NCBI RefSeq assembly: GCF_963677005.1
Contig: NZ_OY781616.1
Location: 124,001-188,000 of the forward strand
Length of the DNA stretch: 64,000 nt
Direction of reading: 5' to 3'
Source: Maridesulfovibrio sp.
GTDB lineage: Bacteria; Desulfobacterota; Desulfovibrionia; Desulfovibrionales; Desulfovibrionaceae
The notes under the pieces were generated by a model. The model searched no databases. It worked only from the letters and a program-made list of their open reading frames with translations, and had not been told where the DNA came from. This document shows positions 42,895 through 51,383 of this stretch, in pieces; the first letter of the stretch is position 1, and each line of letters opens with the position of its first letter. The translations under genes and the position numbers were made by a program.

Positions 42895-42949
42895 AATTTG
42901 ATGCGCTTCGCGCTTTTGATAATTTTATTTCGCCGCCGGCGGCCAAAGG
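42895..42949 (-). repeat. Dispersed intergenic repeat, copy 2
   Basis: Reverse-complement match to 19176-19230 across 55 bases, with an identical run at the GCGCGAAGCGCATCAAATT end. Intergenic, downstream of the ferredoxin gene. Confidence 0.75.
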
Positions 42950-43083
42950 GTCCGCGACCCTTTTGAATCCCTGATTGTATAAAGTGGCTGCATTTAAGTT
43001 AGCCATTTTAATTAAAATGTTGCAGGTCAAAGGCAATAACCATAGCAGAATATAGCCTGACACAACATTTTCTAATATTGTCC

Positions 43084-43133
43084 CACAAAAGAAGGCCCGC
43101 AATATCGTCAGATATTGCGGGCCTTCTTTTGTG
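43084..43133. terminator. Strong bidirectional terminator
   Basis: A perfect 23-bp stem (CACAAAAGAAGGCCCGCAAT... and its reverse complement) closes a GTCA tetraloop. A- and T-rich shoulders at both ends let it work in both directions. Confidence 0.9.
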
Positions 43134-43302
43134 TAATTATTTTTTTATCTTACGAAGAGGCGGAGCCCGATCAAAAGTTTTTGAAGAGTCCAGAGAAACT
43201 TTTTTCAAAAAGTTTCTTTGGTCCCGCTGAAGGCGCCCGCCGGGAGGCTCCCCGAAGGGGCCGCCTGAGGCATACCGAGGTATACTAAAGCATCCTCGGC
43301 AA

Positions 43303-44037
43303 TTAGCCGCCGAGGTAGGCCTTTTTGACTTCGGGGTCATCCATTAGTTTGTCGGAAGTCCCCTGAGCCACGATTTCGCCGGTATCCAGCACATATCCGC
43401 GATGGGCGAATTTGAGCGCGAGGTTTGCGTTCTGCTCAATGAGCAGGATGGTCAAGCCTTCCTGATTGAGCTGTTTCAGGGTGCGGAACATGTCGTACAT
43501 CAAAAGCGGAGCGAGACCCATGGAGGGTTCGTCGAGCATGATGAAGTTGCATTTGGACATGAGCGCACGACCGACGGCCAGCATCTGCTGTTCACCACCG
43601 GAAAGGGATTCACTGCGCTGCTTGCGGCGTTCGGCAAGGCGCGGGAAAAGGGCGAATACGCGGTCGTAGTCAGCGTGAACGTCCTTGATGGAATCCTTTC
43701 GGGCATAGGTGGCCAGCTTGAGGTTTTCCTCAACAGTGAGGTTGCCGAAAATGTGACGTCCTTCCGGGACGAGGGCCAGGTGCAGGTCGGAAATGACCTT
43801 GTGCGGGGCCATGTCGAGGATGGATTCGCCTTTCCAGCTGATGTCGCCGGAGATGACTTTGGGTGCTTCCGGCGGAGGAAGGCGGCTGATGGACAGCAGC
43901 GTGGTGGTCTTGCCCGCACCGTTTGCGCCGATGAGGGTGACGATTTCGCCTTCGTTGACATCGAAAGAAACGCCGTGAAGCGCTTCGATATTTCCATATT
44001 TGACGCGGAGATCTTTGACTTCAAGTAAGGTGTTCAA
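43303..44037 (-). CDS. livF: Branched-chain amino-acid ABC transporter ATP-binding protein LivF
   Basis: A 244-residue ABC ATPase. Walker A GANGAGKTT near 37-45, signature LSGGEQQ near 142, Walker B FIMLDEPSMGL near 164. The distinctive Liv-type LLIEQN H-region carries Glu-Gln-Asn instead of His, normal for LivF. It is the last gene of the livK-H-M-G-F operon on the minus strand, overlapping livG by four bases. Powers uptake of Leu, Ile and Val or related amino acids. Confidence 0.95.
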   Translation of the reverse strand: MNTLLEVKDLRVKYGNIEALHGVSFDVNEGEIVTLIGANGAGKTTTLLSISRLPPPEAPKVISGDISWKGESILDMAPHKVISDLHLALVPEGRHIFGNLTVEENLKLATYARKDSIKDVHADYDRVFALFPRLAERRKQRSESLSGGEQQMLAVGRALMSKCNFIMLDEPSMGLAPLLMYDMFRTLKQLNQEGLTILLIEQNANLALKFAHRGYVLDTGEIVAQGTSDKLMDDPEVKKAYLGG

Positions 44038-44801
44038 ATCGAATCATCTCCCAGATAGGCTTTGATAACAGTCTCGCTGGACTGGATATCTTCAGGTGTT
44101 CCTTCGGCAATTGTGGCGCCGAAATCAATACATTTGATCCACTTGCAGAGAGTCATGACGACTTTCATCTGATGTTCGATCATCAGGATGGTGATGTCGA
44201 ATTCATCGTGAATCCATTTGACCAGCTTGATAAGACCTTCAACGTCCGAGGAGTTGAGCCCTGCCGCGGGTTCGTCAAGGAGCAGCAGCTTGGGCTGTAT
44301 GGACATGGCGCGGGCAATTTCCACGCGCCTCTGAAGTCCGTAGGGCAGGTTGGTGGGCAGTTCATCGGCGAATTGTTTCAGGTCCATGAATTCCAGCAGT
44401 TCGGTGGAAATACGTTCGATTTCCTTTTCCCGGAGGAAGTAGTTCTTTGACCTGAGTACGGCGTCAAAGAACCCGTAACCCATGCGGTAATGCTGGGCGA
44501 TACGGATGTTGTCCATAACGGTCATATCGTGCCAGAGCCTGATGTTCTGGAATGTACGGGCAACGCCCAGTGCCGTAACCTGATGCGGTTTCAGCCCTCT
44601 GGTGGGGGTGCCGTTGAAGGTTATGGTCCCTTCCGTGGGCTGGTAGAATCCGGAAATGAGGTTGAAGATGGTGGTTTTACCCGCCCCGTTGGGGCCGATC
44701 AACCCGGTAAGGGATCGTTCTTCAAGCTCGATATTGAAATCGGATACAGCCTGCAGGCCACCGAATCTCTGTGTAAGTCCGTCTATGTTCAAGAGTGACA
44801 T
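44034..44801 (-). CDS. livG: Branched-chain amino-acid ABC transporter ATP-binding protein LivG
   Basis: A 255-residue ABC ATPase. Walker A GPNGAGKTT near 36-44, VARTFQNIRLW near 80-90 (Q-loop), a divergent signature region NLPYGLQRRVEIAR, Walker B LLLLDEPAAGLNSSD, and a switch His in LMIEHQMK. This matches the longer-type Liv ATPase LivG. Its last bases overlap livF. It starts 26 bases after livM ends. Confidence 0.95.
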   Translation of the reverse strand: MSLLNIDGLTQRFGGLQAVSDFNIELEERSLTGLIGPNGAGKTTIFNLISGFYQPTEGTITFNGTPTRGLKPHQVTALGVARTFQNIRLWHDMTVMDNIRIAQHYRMGYGFFDAVLRSKNYFLREKEIERISTELLEFMDLKQFADELPTNLPYGLQRRVEIARAMSIQPKLLLLDEPAAGLNSSDVEGLIKLVKWIHDEFDITILMIEHQMKVVMTLCKWIKCIDFGATIAEGTPEDIQSSETVIKAYLGDDSI

Positions 44802-44827
44802 TTTATCTCCTTATCTCGCGGGTTGAG

Positions 44828-45904
44828 CTACTTGAATTTGTAGAATTTCTTAAGCCGCGGGAACAGGTCGGGCAGTTCCTTGTTGCCCATGATTCCTTCA
44901 GGCCTGAACTGCATGAGCAGGATCAGAGTCAGCGGGATGAGCACCCATTTCCATACCTGGCTCAGATGGTAGGTATCCGGAAGCAGGTGTATGAGATGCA
45001 TGCCGGTATCAATGGCCGGAATGATGAAGCGCAGCAGTTCAAGCATTACAGTGAAGAATACGGCTGAAATGATAGATCCGCCCAGCGAGCCCATGCCGCC
45101 GAGATAAACCATGACCAGACATTCAGTGGACTTCATAATGTTGAAGGACTGCGGGTTGACGTAGCCGAGTACGTGAGCAAAGAGTGCTCCGCCTACACCG
45201 GCCAGTCCGGAAGAAAGCATGAAAGCGGCCATCTTCATCTTGTTGGTATCAACACTCATGATTTCAGCGGCAACTTCGTCCTGGCAGATGGCCATTATGC
45301 CTTTTCCGTATGTGGAAGATACAAATCTTCTTATCATCCAGATGCTTGCGAATGTACCGAGGATTACCCAGATCATCATCCAGGGGATGTCTGCCACATC
45401 CGTCATGGCGTTTACCACCCGTTTCATTCCCATGAATCCGCGTGGGCCGCCGATCACATCCATGTTTTCTATGGCGGAAATGACCATATAGTTGGCTGCG
45501 ATGGTGATAATGGCTAGATAGTCTCCCCTGGTCTTGAATGACGGGATGGCTACAATAAGTCCGGCTACAGCCGAAATCAGTCCGGATATAATGACTATGA
45601 TGGGGAAGCCTAGCGGGGCAAGGTCCGGCGGCAGCAGAGGAGCGCCGAAGATTTTATTCTGAGCGAAAAAAACGACACTCAGCAGTGATGAAACATAGGC
45701 TCCGATACACATGAATCCTGCGTGCCCGCAGGAAAATTCTCCCATGTAGCCGTTGACTACGTTCAGGCTGGAAGAAAGGATGATGTTGATGCCTATGAAC
45801 ATGATTACTGACTGTATATACAAGTCAAGCGCGCCGCCCTGAGACAGGAGCACCACTATGGCTGCCATGGACCATAAACCGATATTGAAACTGTATTTCT
45901 GCAT
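44828..45904 (-). CDS. livM: Branched-chain amino-acid ABC transporter permease LivM
   Basis: A 358-residue inner-membrane permease with about ten hydrophobic segments. The family sequences SCGHAGFMCIGAYV near 57-70 and LGGMGSLGGSIISAVF near 275 are typical of LivM. The C-terminal cytoplasmic tail is longer than average. Fifteen bases separate it from livH, consistent with cotranscription. Confidence 0.94.
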   Translation of the reverse strand: MQKYSFNIGLWSMAAIVVLLSQGGALDLYIQSVIMFIGINIILSSSLNVVNGYMGEFSCGHAGFMCIGAYVSSLLSVVFFAQNKIFGAPLLPPDLAPLGFPIIVIISGLISAVAGLIVAIPSFKTRGDYLAIITIAANYMVISAIENMDVIGGPRGFMGMKRVVNAMTDVADIPWMMIWVILGTFASIWMIRRFVSSTYGKGIMAICQDEVAAEIMSVDTNKMKMAAFMLSSGLAGVGGALFAHVLGYVNPQSFNIMKSTECLVMVYLGGMGSLGGSIISAVFFTVMLELLRFIIPAIDTGMHLIHLLPDTYHLSQVWKWVLIPLTLILLMQFRPEGIMGNKELPDLFPRLKKFYKFK

Positions 45905-45919
45905 TGTGGTTATTCCGCC

Positions 45920-46828
45920 TTAAATCTTGGTTGTCTTGGCAACGCCGAATATTCCGGTCGGCTTCACCCAGAGGATGACTAGCAGAATGGAAAAGGCGAA
46001 CAGGTCTCTGAAGGTAGACGGGAACACCGCCACAACACCGACTTCAATGAAGCCGAGCAGAAAACCGCCGATAAATGCTCCGCGTATATCACCGATCCCG
46101 CCGACAACAGCCGCGATGAAGGCTTTCCAACCGATGAGTGCACCCATGTAAGGCTCAAGGATGGGGTAGGACATGGCAAAAAGAAGTCCTGCCAGCCCGG
46201 CCATACCCGAACCGAGCACGAAGGTGAACACGATCACGTTATCAATGGGAATGCCCATGAGCGGAATGGCAAATTTATCATAGGATATTCCGCGCATGGC
46301 CATGCCGATTTTGGTCCTGGTAACGATGAACTGAAGGAGCAGAAAAACTGCGATGGCAGCGAAAATAACTATTATTTTGAGGTTGGTTACGGAAATGTTT
46401 CCGAAGGTGTAAACGACTTTGTCGAGCAGCTCCGGAAATTTCTTGCGGCTTGCGCCCAGCATGGCGAGGTTGCCGTTTTCAAGGATCAGGCCGCACATGA
46501 GGGCCGTGATGACCACGTAGAGACGGTGGGCTCCTTTGCGGCGCAGGGGACGGTAGGCGATCCTCTCTATGGTTACCCCGACCCCGGCTGTCAGTATCAT
46601 GGTCAGCGGCACTGTCAGTGCGAGCACCATCCAGGGGGCGAGGTCCAGAAATCCGAGAAAAAATGTGGCGACAAAAAATGCGATGTAGGCTCCGACCATG
46701 AAGATATCTCCGTGGGCGAAGTTAATCAGGAGCAGTACACCGTAAACAAGTGTGTAACCCAGAGCAATGAGCGCGTAAAAGCTGCCCCACTGCAGGGCGT
46801 TAAGCAGGTTCTGGATGAGGATATCCAC
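45920..46828 (-). CDS. livH: Branched-chain amino-acid ABC transporter permease LivH
   Basis: A 302-residue inner-membrane permease with about eight hydrophobic segments. ALIALGYTLVYGVLLLINFAHGD near 20-42 is the classic LivH N-terminal signature, and VVGGIGDIRGAFIGG near 245 the C-terminal one. It is separated from livK by 186 bases carrying a hairpin that may lower its expression relative to the binding protein. Confidence 0.95.
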   Translation of the reverse strand: MDILIQNLLNALQWGSFYALIALGYTLVYGVLLLINFAHGDIFMVGAYIAFFVATFFLGFLDLAPWMVLALTVPLTMILTAGVGVTIERIAYRPLRRKGAHRLYVVITALMCGLILENGNLAMLGASRKKFPELLDKVVYTFGNISVTNLKIIVIFAAIAVFLLLQFIVTRTKIGMAMRGISYDKFAIPLMGIPIDNVIVFTFVLGSGMAGLAGLLFAMSYPILEPYMGALIGWKAFIAAVVGGIGDIRGAFIGGFLLGFIEVGVVAVFPSTFRDLFAFSILLVILWVKPTGIFGVAKTTKI

Positions 46829-46968
46829 TGTCGGTCATCCCTTTTTTTTCTAAAAAACCGGCACTGGTTTTTTCGTTTTTTGGAAATTGTCCGTCTACTA
46901 ATACTAATTGACGGGGGCATCGGAAGTCATGGAATTTTCGGGCAACAGCCCGTCTCCAGCATAAAAGC

Positions 46969-47000
46969 CGGGACAGCGGGACTGATGTCCCGCTGTCCCG
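46969..47000 (-). terminator. Attenuating hairpin after livK
   Basis: A perfect 14-bp stem (CGGGACAGCGGGAC with GTCCCGCTGTCCCG) closes a 4-base loop. On the minus strand it is followed by GCTTTTATGC. It lies between livK and livH, suggesting partial termination so that the binding protein exceeds the membrane parts. Confidence 0.75.
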
Positions 47001-47014
47001 TTATCTTTAATGAA

Positions 47015-48196
47015 CTAAGGGCAGACGGATTCGGAGAATACGAATTCACCGTTTTCGTCGATGCGTACAACAACAGCGCATTTGATGGGGTCACCCTGTT
47101 CGTCGAACTTCATGGAACCGGTGATACCGGCGAATTCCTTGATGGAGCTCAGAGCGTCACGGATGGCTTTGCGTTCAGCCTTGACATCGGAATTGTAGGA
47201 GCCTGCATCCTGGATGGCCTGGAGAACCAGACGGGCTGCGTCCCAGGTAAGGGCGGCTACGTCATCGGGAGTTTCGCCGAATTTGGCTTTGTAACGATCG
47301 ATGAATTCCTTGGTTGCACCCTTGGCACCGGCAGCGGCGTAGTGGGTGGAGAAGTACTGGCCTTTGCAGTCATCGCCGCAAAGCTTCATGAGTTCGGAAG
47401 AACCCCATGCGTCGGAACCCATGAAGGGGCCTTTCCAGCCGAGGTCACGAGCCTGTTTAACAATCAGGGCAACCTGGTTGTAGTTGTCAGGTACGAAGAT
47501 GAAATCGGGATTGGAGTTGATGATCTTGGTCAGCTGTGCGGAGAAATCCTGGTCTTTGGTGCCGTGGGATTCGAAAGCAACAACAGCGCCGTCACCGAAT
47601 TTCTTGTCGAATACATCTTTGAAGATTTCAGCAAGACCCTTGGAGTAGTCGTTGGAAATATCAAAGAGAACTGCAGCCTTGGTTGCCTTGAACTGCTTGG
47701 AAGCGAAGTTCACGGCAACAGGACCCTGGAAGGGGTCGAGGAAAGCAGCACGGAAAACCCAGGGACGGTCCTTGGTGGTGTCGGGGTTGGTGGACCAGGG
47801 AGAAACCATGGGAGTGCGGTTGTCGTTGCAGGTTCCGCCTGCGGGAACAGCCTGCTTGGAGGAGTTGGGGCCTACGATAGCCACAACGCCGTCCTGTTCG
47901 ATCAGCTTGAGTGCTGCGTTGACAGCGGATTCAGCTTTGGATTCGTTGTCTTCGTAGAAAAATTCAAGGGGAATTTTTTTGCCGCCGACTTCAAGGCCGC
48001 CCTGACCGTTGATGTCTGCCAGCAGCATTTCTGCGGCGTTTTTGGACGATTCGCCTACTTTGGGGATGTCACCGGTAAGGGGAATGTTGAAGCCGATTTT
48101 GATTTTTTCTTCCTTTTTAGAGCAGCCGGTAATCATGACCGCGGCCAGGCCGAGGACCATGAGGACCAATAGAGACCTGAAAAGTACATTTTTCAT
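47015..48196 (-). CDS. livK: Branched-chain amino-acid-binding lipoprotein LivK/LivJ type
   Basis: A 393-residue periplasmic binding protein. A lipoprotein signal (lipobox MITGC, Cys near 25) is followed by the type I periplasmic-binding fold with IGFNIPLTGDIPKVG near 34-48 and AIVGPNSSKQAVPAG near 107. Several cysteines (TCNDN, LCGDDCKG, CAVV, SVCP) are more than usual and may form disulfides. Upstream AGGAGG precedes the ATG. It is the first gene of the liv operon. Ligand specificity (Leu/Ile/Val versus other amino acids) is inferred from operon. Confidence 0.93.
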   Translation of the reverse strand: MKNVLFRSLLVLMVLGLAAVMITGCSKKEEKIKIGFNIPLTGDIPKVGESSKNAAEMLLADINGQGGLEVGGKKIPLEFFYEDNESKAESAVNAALKLIEQDGVVAIVGPNSSKQAVPAGGTCNDNRTPMVSPWSTNPDTTKDRPWVFRAAFLDPFQGPVAVNFASKQFKATKAAVLFDISNDYSKGLAEIFKDVFDKKFGDGAVVAFESHGTKDQDFSAQLTKIINSNPDFIFVPDNYNQVALIVKQARDLGWKGPFMGSDAWGSSELMKLCGDDCKGQYFSTHYAAAGAKGATKEFIDRYKAKFGETPDDVAALTWDAARLVLQAIQDAGSYNSDVKAERKAIRDALSSIKEFAGITGSMKFDEQGDPIKCAVVVRIDENGEFVFSESVCP

Positions 48197-48852
48197 TGTT
48201 TACCTCCTGAGGTGTTCATTAAGAAGTTCCGATTTCGTTATTGAATGATGAAAATTATCGCAAAACGGAGAATTTAAAAAGACATTTTTGCAAAAAAACT
48301 TAAATTCCAAACTATATTCTTTAATTTTAAGGCTTTACACTATAGTCGTCGGAAGAGGGTGGTAATACTTCGTTTATCTATGCTATAATATAGGTTTTTT
48401 CTGATTTTGATTCTTTTTTCAGTAAAATCAGTTTGATATCTTGTTTATGCTGCTTTCGGCGGTGAAAGGTAGTGACTGATATGGCTATGTTTGTTCTGTT
48501 ATTCAGTATAAAAATGTAAAAATTGTAAAAAATAGACCGTTTTTTTGATTTGCTTTAAAAAACAAGGTGTAAATTTTGCAAAACGCTATTTTTATACTCT
48601 TTGAAAGAGAGGTTCGTGTTGCGGGAAGGCCCGGTGGTGGGGTGTTTCGATGGTTTGGTTGTATTTGAAATGGTTATCTGTTTGAAATAATAGTATAAAT
48701 TTACATGTGGTGTTCGTGGATCACTGAATATGTGTTCAGTTTAGCAGCTCATTGGGCCGATCTGCTGAAATATATTCGGCAATTGCGCCAAACGGAAAAA
48801 GCCCCCGGCATGTAAAATACCGGGGGCTTTTTCCATCATATTTATGATTCTG
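48197..48852. other. Long AT-rich region upstream of livK
   Basis: This 656-base AT-rich stretch has no supported gene. It presumably carries the liv promoter (transcribed leftward) and regulatory sequence. At its right end is the terminator of the chemoreceptor gene. No clear sigma-70 or sigma-54 element or known RNA family was recognised. Confidence 0.6.
48794..48834 (-). terminator. Intrinsic terminator of the chemoreceptor gene
   Basis: A perfect 15-bp stem (GGAAAAAGCCCCCGG with CCGGGGGCTTTTTCC) closes an 11-base loop, starting 18 bases past the chemoreceptor stop. The U-run is part of the stem's 3' arm. Confidence 0.88.
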
Positions 48853-50919
48853 TTAAAGCTTGAATCGTTCCATCATATCGCGCAGTGATCTTGCCTGACG
48901 GTCGAGGTCCTTGACCGCTTCTTCCAGTTGCCGGGAACTTTCAAGATTCTGCTCTCCGGCCTGTTTTATGGAGGAAAGGGCTACGGCAACCTGATCCATA
49001 CCCGCAAGCTGCTCCTGGCTTGATGCTGCGATCTGCGCGGAAGACTGTGCGGACTGGTTTATCACGGAACTCAAGTTCAGGATGGCCTCGCCCGTTTGGG
49101 AGGAGAGTTTGGCTCCTGCTTCAACCGCCTTACCTCCTTCCTCGGTGATCATTACCGCGGAGCTGGTTGCCTTCTGAATGTCTGCGAGAATGGACTGTAT
49201 CTGCGATACGGAATGTTTGGATTGATCGGAAAGGTTTCTGATCTCCCGCGCCACCACTGTGAATCCTCGTCCTTCTTCTCCTGCCTTGGAAGCTTCTATT
49301 GATGCGTTTACAGCAAGGATGTTGGACTGATCTGCGATGTCGTTGACAACATATATAATATCACCGATGTGCTGCGACTGCTCGGAAAGCCTTACAATTG
49401 ACTGGGCGATGGTATCCATCTGGTTGCGTATGTTCTTCATGCCCGAAGCAGCGTCCTCAGCTGACTGTTTGCCGTGCTGTGATGTCGTAACCGCCTTCCT
49501 GGCCACATCGGCAACCTGCCGTGATTTTTCGCTGGAGAGGTGGGCCGTCTGCTTTACCTCTTCCACGGTAGCGTTTGTTTCCGCCACAGCGCTGGCCGTT
49601 TCCGCTGCACTGGCGGTGAGTTCTGCGGAAGCGGCGGAAATCTGGCTTAGGGATGTTGAAAGGATGCGTACCGCTTCATGTATTTTTACGTTGTCACTTT
49701 TGAGGTTTTCAACCATGGCCGCCAGAGATTTGCCTATGGTGTCCTTATCCGATTTCGGCTTGATTGATACGGTCAGGTCTGAGTCGGCAACTCTTTCCAT
49801 GGCGGAAGACATCTCGTTAAGGGATTCCGTCATTTTGCCGAACGCCTTGGACAGGTCTCCGAGTTCATCTGCGCGCTGGGTTTCGCCCATGGTTATGCTC
49901 ATGTCTCCGCCTGCTATCCTGTAAGCTGCGTCCACAACTCGCTTCAGCGGTTTTGTGATGTCTCTGGCTATGAAAAATACCGCGCATAATCCAAGGATTA
50001 CCACAATTGCGCCCAGAATATATGTGTTGGAAATGGCACTGGCATTACGCGCCTGCAGAGTGGGACCGAGCTTGTCCTGATCGGAAATTACCGATTGCTT
50101 GGCCTGTTCAACAAGGGCAGCCATTTTCGGGCCTATTACATCAAGTTCCGAGCTTATGAGTCTGTCTCTCTTCTCGGTTGCGACAACAACCCGATTCAGG
50201 GCGTTTATATATGATGCGCATGCCTGCTTGATTGATTCCAGATATTCGTAATTTTTCTTTGTCAGCAGCGGGGAGAGGCTTTCTGTTGCTGCTTTGAGTT
50301 TTTCCATCTCGTCAAGCGTTCTCTTGGCATGGGATTCCAGACTGGACTCTAAATATTTTGCCGCATAAAGCCTGCCCAGTATAAGATTGCGGACTCCTTT
50401 TGCACACCAGTACAATGCTTCCGCATTGCCGCTTTTCCCGCCTATACCGTCTATGATTCTTTCGAATGTCTGCTCCATCAGGTCCCCGTCAGGGATAAGT
50501 CTGGTGTCGGAAACATCCGTCCTTTCCTGCTGTGTGCTGACGACTTCTGCAAAACTGGAATCGTAGTCGCTGGAAAGTCTCTTGATGTCGCTAAGCATTG
50601 CCAGTCTGGCGGCAGAAGTTACCGCTGCTTCGGCATTTTTGAAAAGCGGCTGCAGACGTTTGTTGTTTTCCGAGTATTTCTTAAGGTACTTGTTGTTTCC
50701 GGTAATTATGTAATCCTTGACGTAGGACTGGCCTTCAAGCAGCCGGGCCTGGATTTCTCCAAGCTGGTTGGAATCCTGCGCGAACTGGCTGTACCCAGTG
50801 AATCCGGATGAGGATTTTTTAAGGGCTCCCAAAGACTCAATGGATGCAAACCCGAAAAGGATGAATACCACGAGAAAACTGAAAAATATTTTTTGTCCGA
50901 CCGTCAACCGTTTAAGCAT
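48853..50919 (-). CDS. Methyl-accepting chemotaxis protein
   Basis: A 688-residue chemoreceptor. TM1 (about 10-30), an all-helical periplasmic sensor of about 260 residues (helical-bimodular-like, from length and heptads), TM2 (about 297-315), HAMP (about 317-370), then the coiled-coil signalling domain. The hairpin tip reads [20 protein letters not shown] near 550. No CheR-binding pentapeptide is seen at the C-terminus. The ligand is unknown. It lies next to a Cys-rich lipoprotein and the P1-aminotransferase fusion, both transcribed in the same direction. Confidence 0.95.
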   Translation of the reverse strand: MLKRLTVGQKIFFSFLVVFILFGFASIESLGALKKSSSGFTGYSQFAQDSNQLGEIQARLLEGQSYVKDYIITGNNKYLKKYSENNKRLQPLFKNAEAAVTSAARLAMLSDIKRLSSDYDSSFAEVVSTQQERTDVSDTRLIPDGDLMEQTFERIIDGIGGKSGNAEALYWCAKGVRNLILGRLYAAKYLESSLESHAKRTLDEMEKLKAATESLSPLLTKKNYEYLESIKQACASYINALNRVVVATEKRDRLISSELDVIGPKMAALVEQAKQSVISDQDKLGPTLQARNASAISNTYILGAIVVILGLCAVFFIARDITKPLKRVVDAAYRIAGGDMSITMGETQRADELGDLSKAFGKMTESLNEMSSAMERVADSDLTVSIKPKSDKDTIGKSLAAMVENLKSDNVKIHEAVRILSTSLSQISAASAELTASAAETASAVAETNATVEEVKQTAHLSSEKSRQVADVARKAVTTSQHGKQSAEDAASGMKNIRNQMDTIAQSIVRLSEQSQHIGDIIYVVNDIADQSNILAVNASIEASKAGEEGRGFTVVAREIRNLSDQSKHSVSQIQSILADIQKATSSAVMITEEGGKAVEAGAKLSSQTGEAILNLSSVINQSAQSSAQIAASSQEQLAGMDQVAVALSSIKQAGEQNLESSRQLEEAVKDLDRQARSLRDMMERFKL

Positions 50920-50956
50920 GGATGAAGACCTTGTGAAAGTTGGTTAATATGTATCA

Positions 50957-50995
50957 GTATCGGCAGTGAACCGTGGAATGGAACACTGCCGATAC
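50957..50995 (+). terminator. Hairpin with T-run on the plus strand between two minus-strand genes
   Basis: A perfect 12-bp stem (GTATCGGCAGTG with CACTGCCGATAC) closes a 15-base loop and is followed by TTTTTT on the plus strand. The minus side lacks a U-run. The flanking genes are both on minus, so its orientation is unexplained; it may still weakly terminate the lipoprotein transcript. Confidence 0.6.
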
Positions 50996-51057
50996 TTTTT
51001 TATCGCTATTACGACAGACTTAATGCTCTTGCAACCCGGCTGAAACCAGCTTCGGAT

Positions 51058-51372
51058 TTATTGGTAGTTGTCATCGCAGAATTCATTGCATTTGCCTTCG
51101 ACGCTTTGGAAAAGCTGCAGACAGGTCTGCTGTTCTTCGTTCAGGGCCGATTTCTGACGAACGCTTTCACAACCCTGGCGGCATTCCTTGGCAGAAGCAT
51201 AGCTTTTGAGCGTTACTTCGGAATATTCCGCGCAGATGGCTTCCTGACCGTCGCATTCCTCGCTGGTGCTTATGGAGCGACAGAAGGACCTGACATCCTG
51301 CATGCTTGTTGTCCGGCCTGCACAGCCGGAGAGAATTATCAACAATATTGCGAGTAAGGAAATTCTTTTCAT
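51058..51372 (-). CDS. Small Cys-rich lipoprotein
   Basis: A 104-residue exported lipoprotein. The N-terminal signal ends in lipobox LSGC (Cys17). The mature part has eight further cysteines (SFC, EEC, AIC, KEC, QGC, QTC, GKC, EFC), an even number suited to four disulfides. It does not match a cytochrome c (no CxxCH). The family is not recognised. It lies between the chemoreceptor and P1-aminotransferase genes, possibly cotranscribed with the latter (11-base gap). Confidence 0.75.
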   Translation of the reverse strand: MKRISLLAILLIILSGCAGRTTSMQDVRSFCRSISTSEECDGQEAICAEYSEVTLKSYASAKECRQGCESVRQKSALNEEQQTCLQLFQSVEGKCNEFCDDNYQ

Positions 51373-51383
51373 TTTTTTGCCTC

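Larger units (their letters stand above)
42854..43302. other. Intergenic region with repeats and terminator
   Basis: No gene is supported. It contains the dispersed repeat copy 2 (42895-42949), a strong 23-bp hairpin (43084-43133), an AAACTTTTTTCAAAAAGTTT hairpin near 43200, and a second repeat family match (43222-43236). It separates the redox cluster from the convergent liv operon. Confidence 0.75.

Noticed and set aside
43303..44037. LivF as a degenerate ATPase because the switch His is absent (IEQN)
   Set aside because: LivF-type proteins normally carry this sequence, so it is not a sign of inactivity.
46526..48172. Plus-strand 548-residue open frame opposite livH/livK
   Set aside because: Composition and position are those of an antisense shadow of two clear liv genes; no start signal.
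48197..48852. Small RNA or hidden gene in the AT-rich gap before livK
   Set aside because: No hairpin with U-tract other than the chemoreceptor terminator and no supported frame; treated as regulatory gap.
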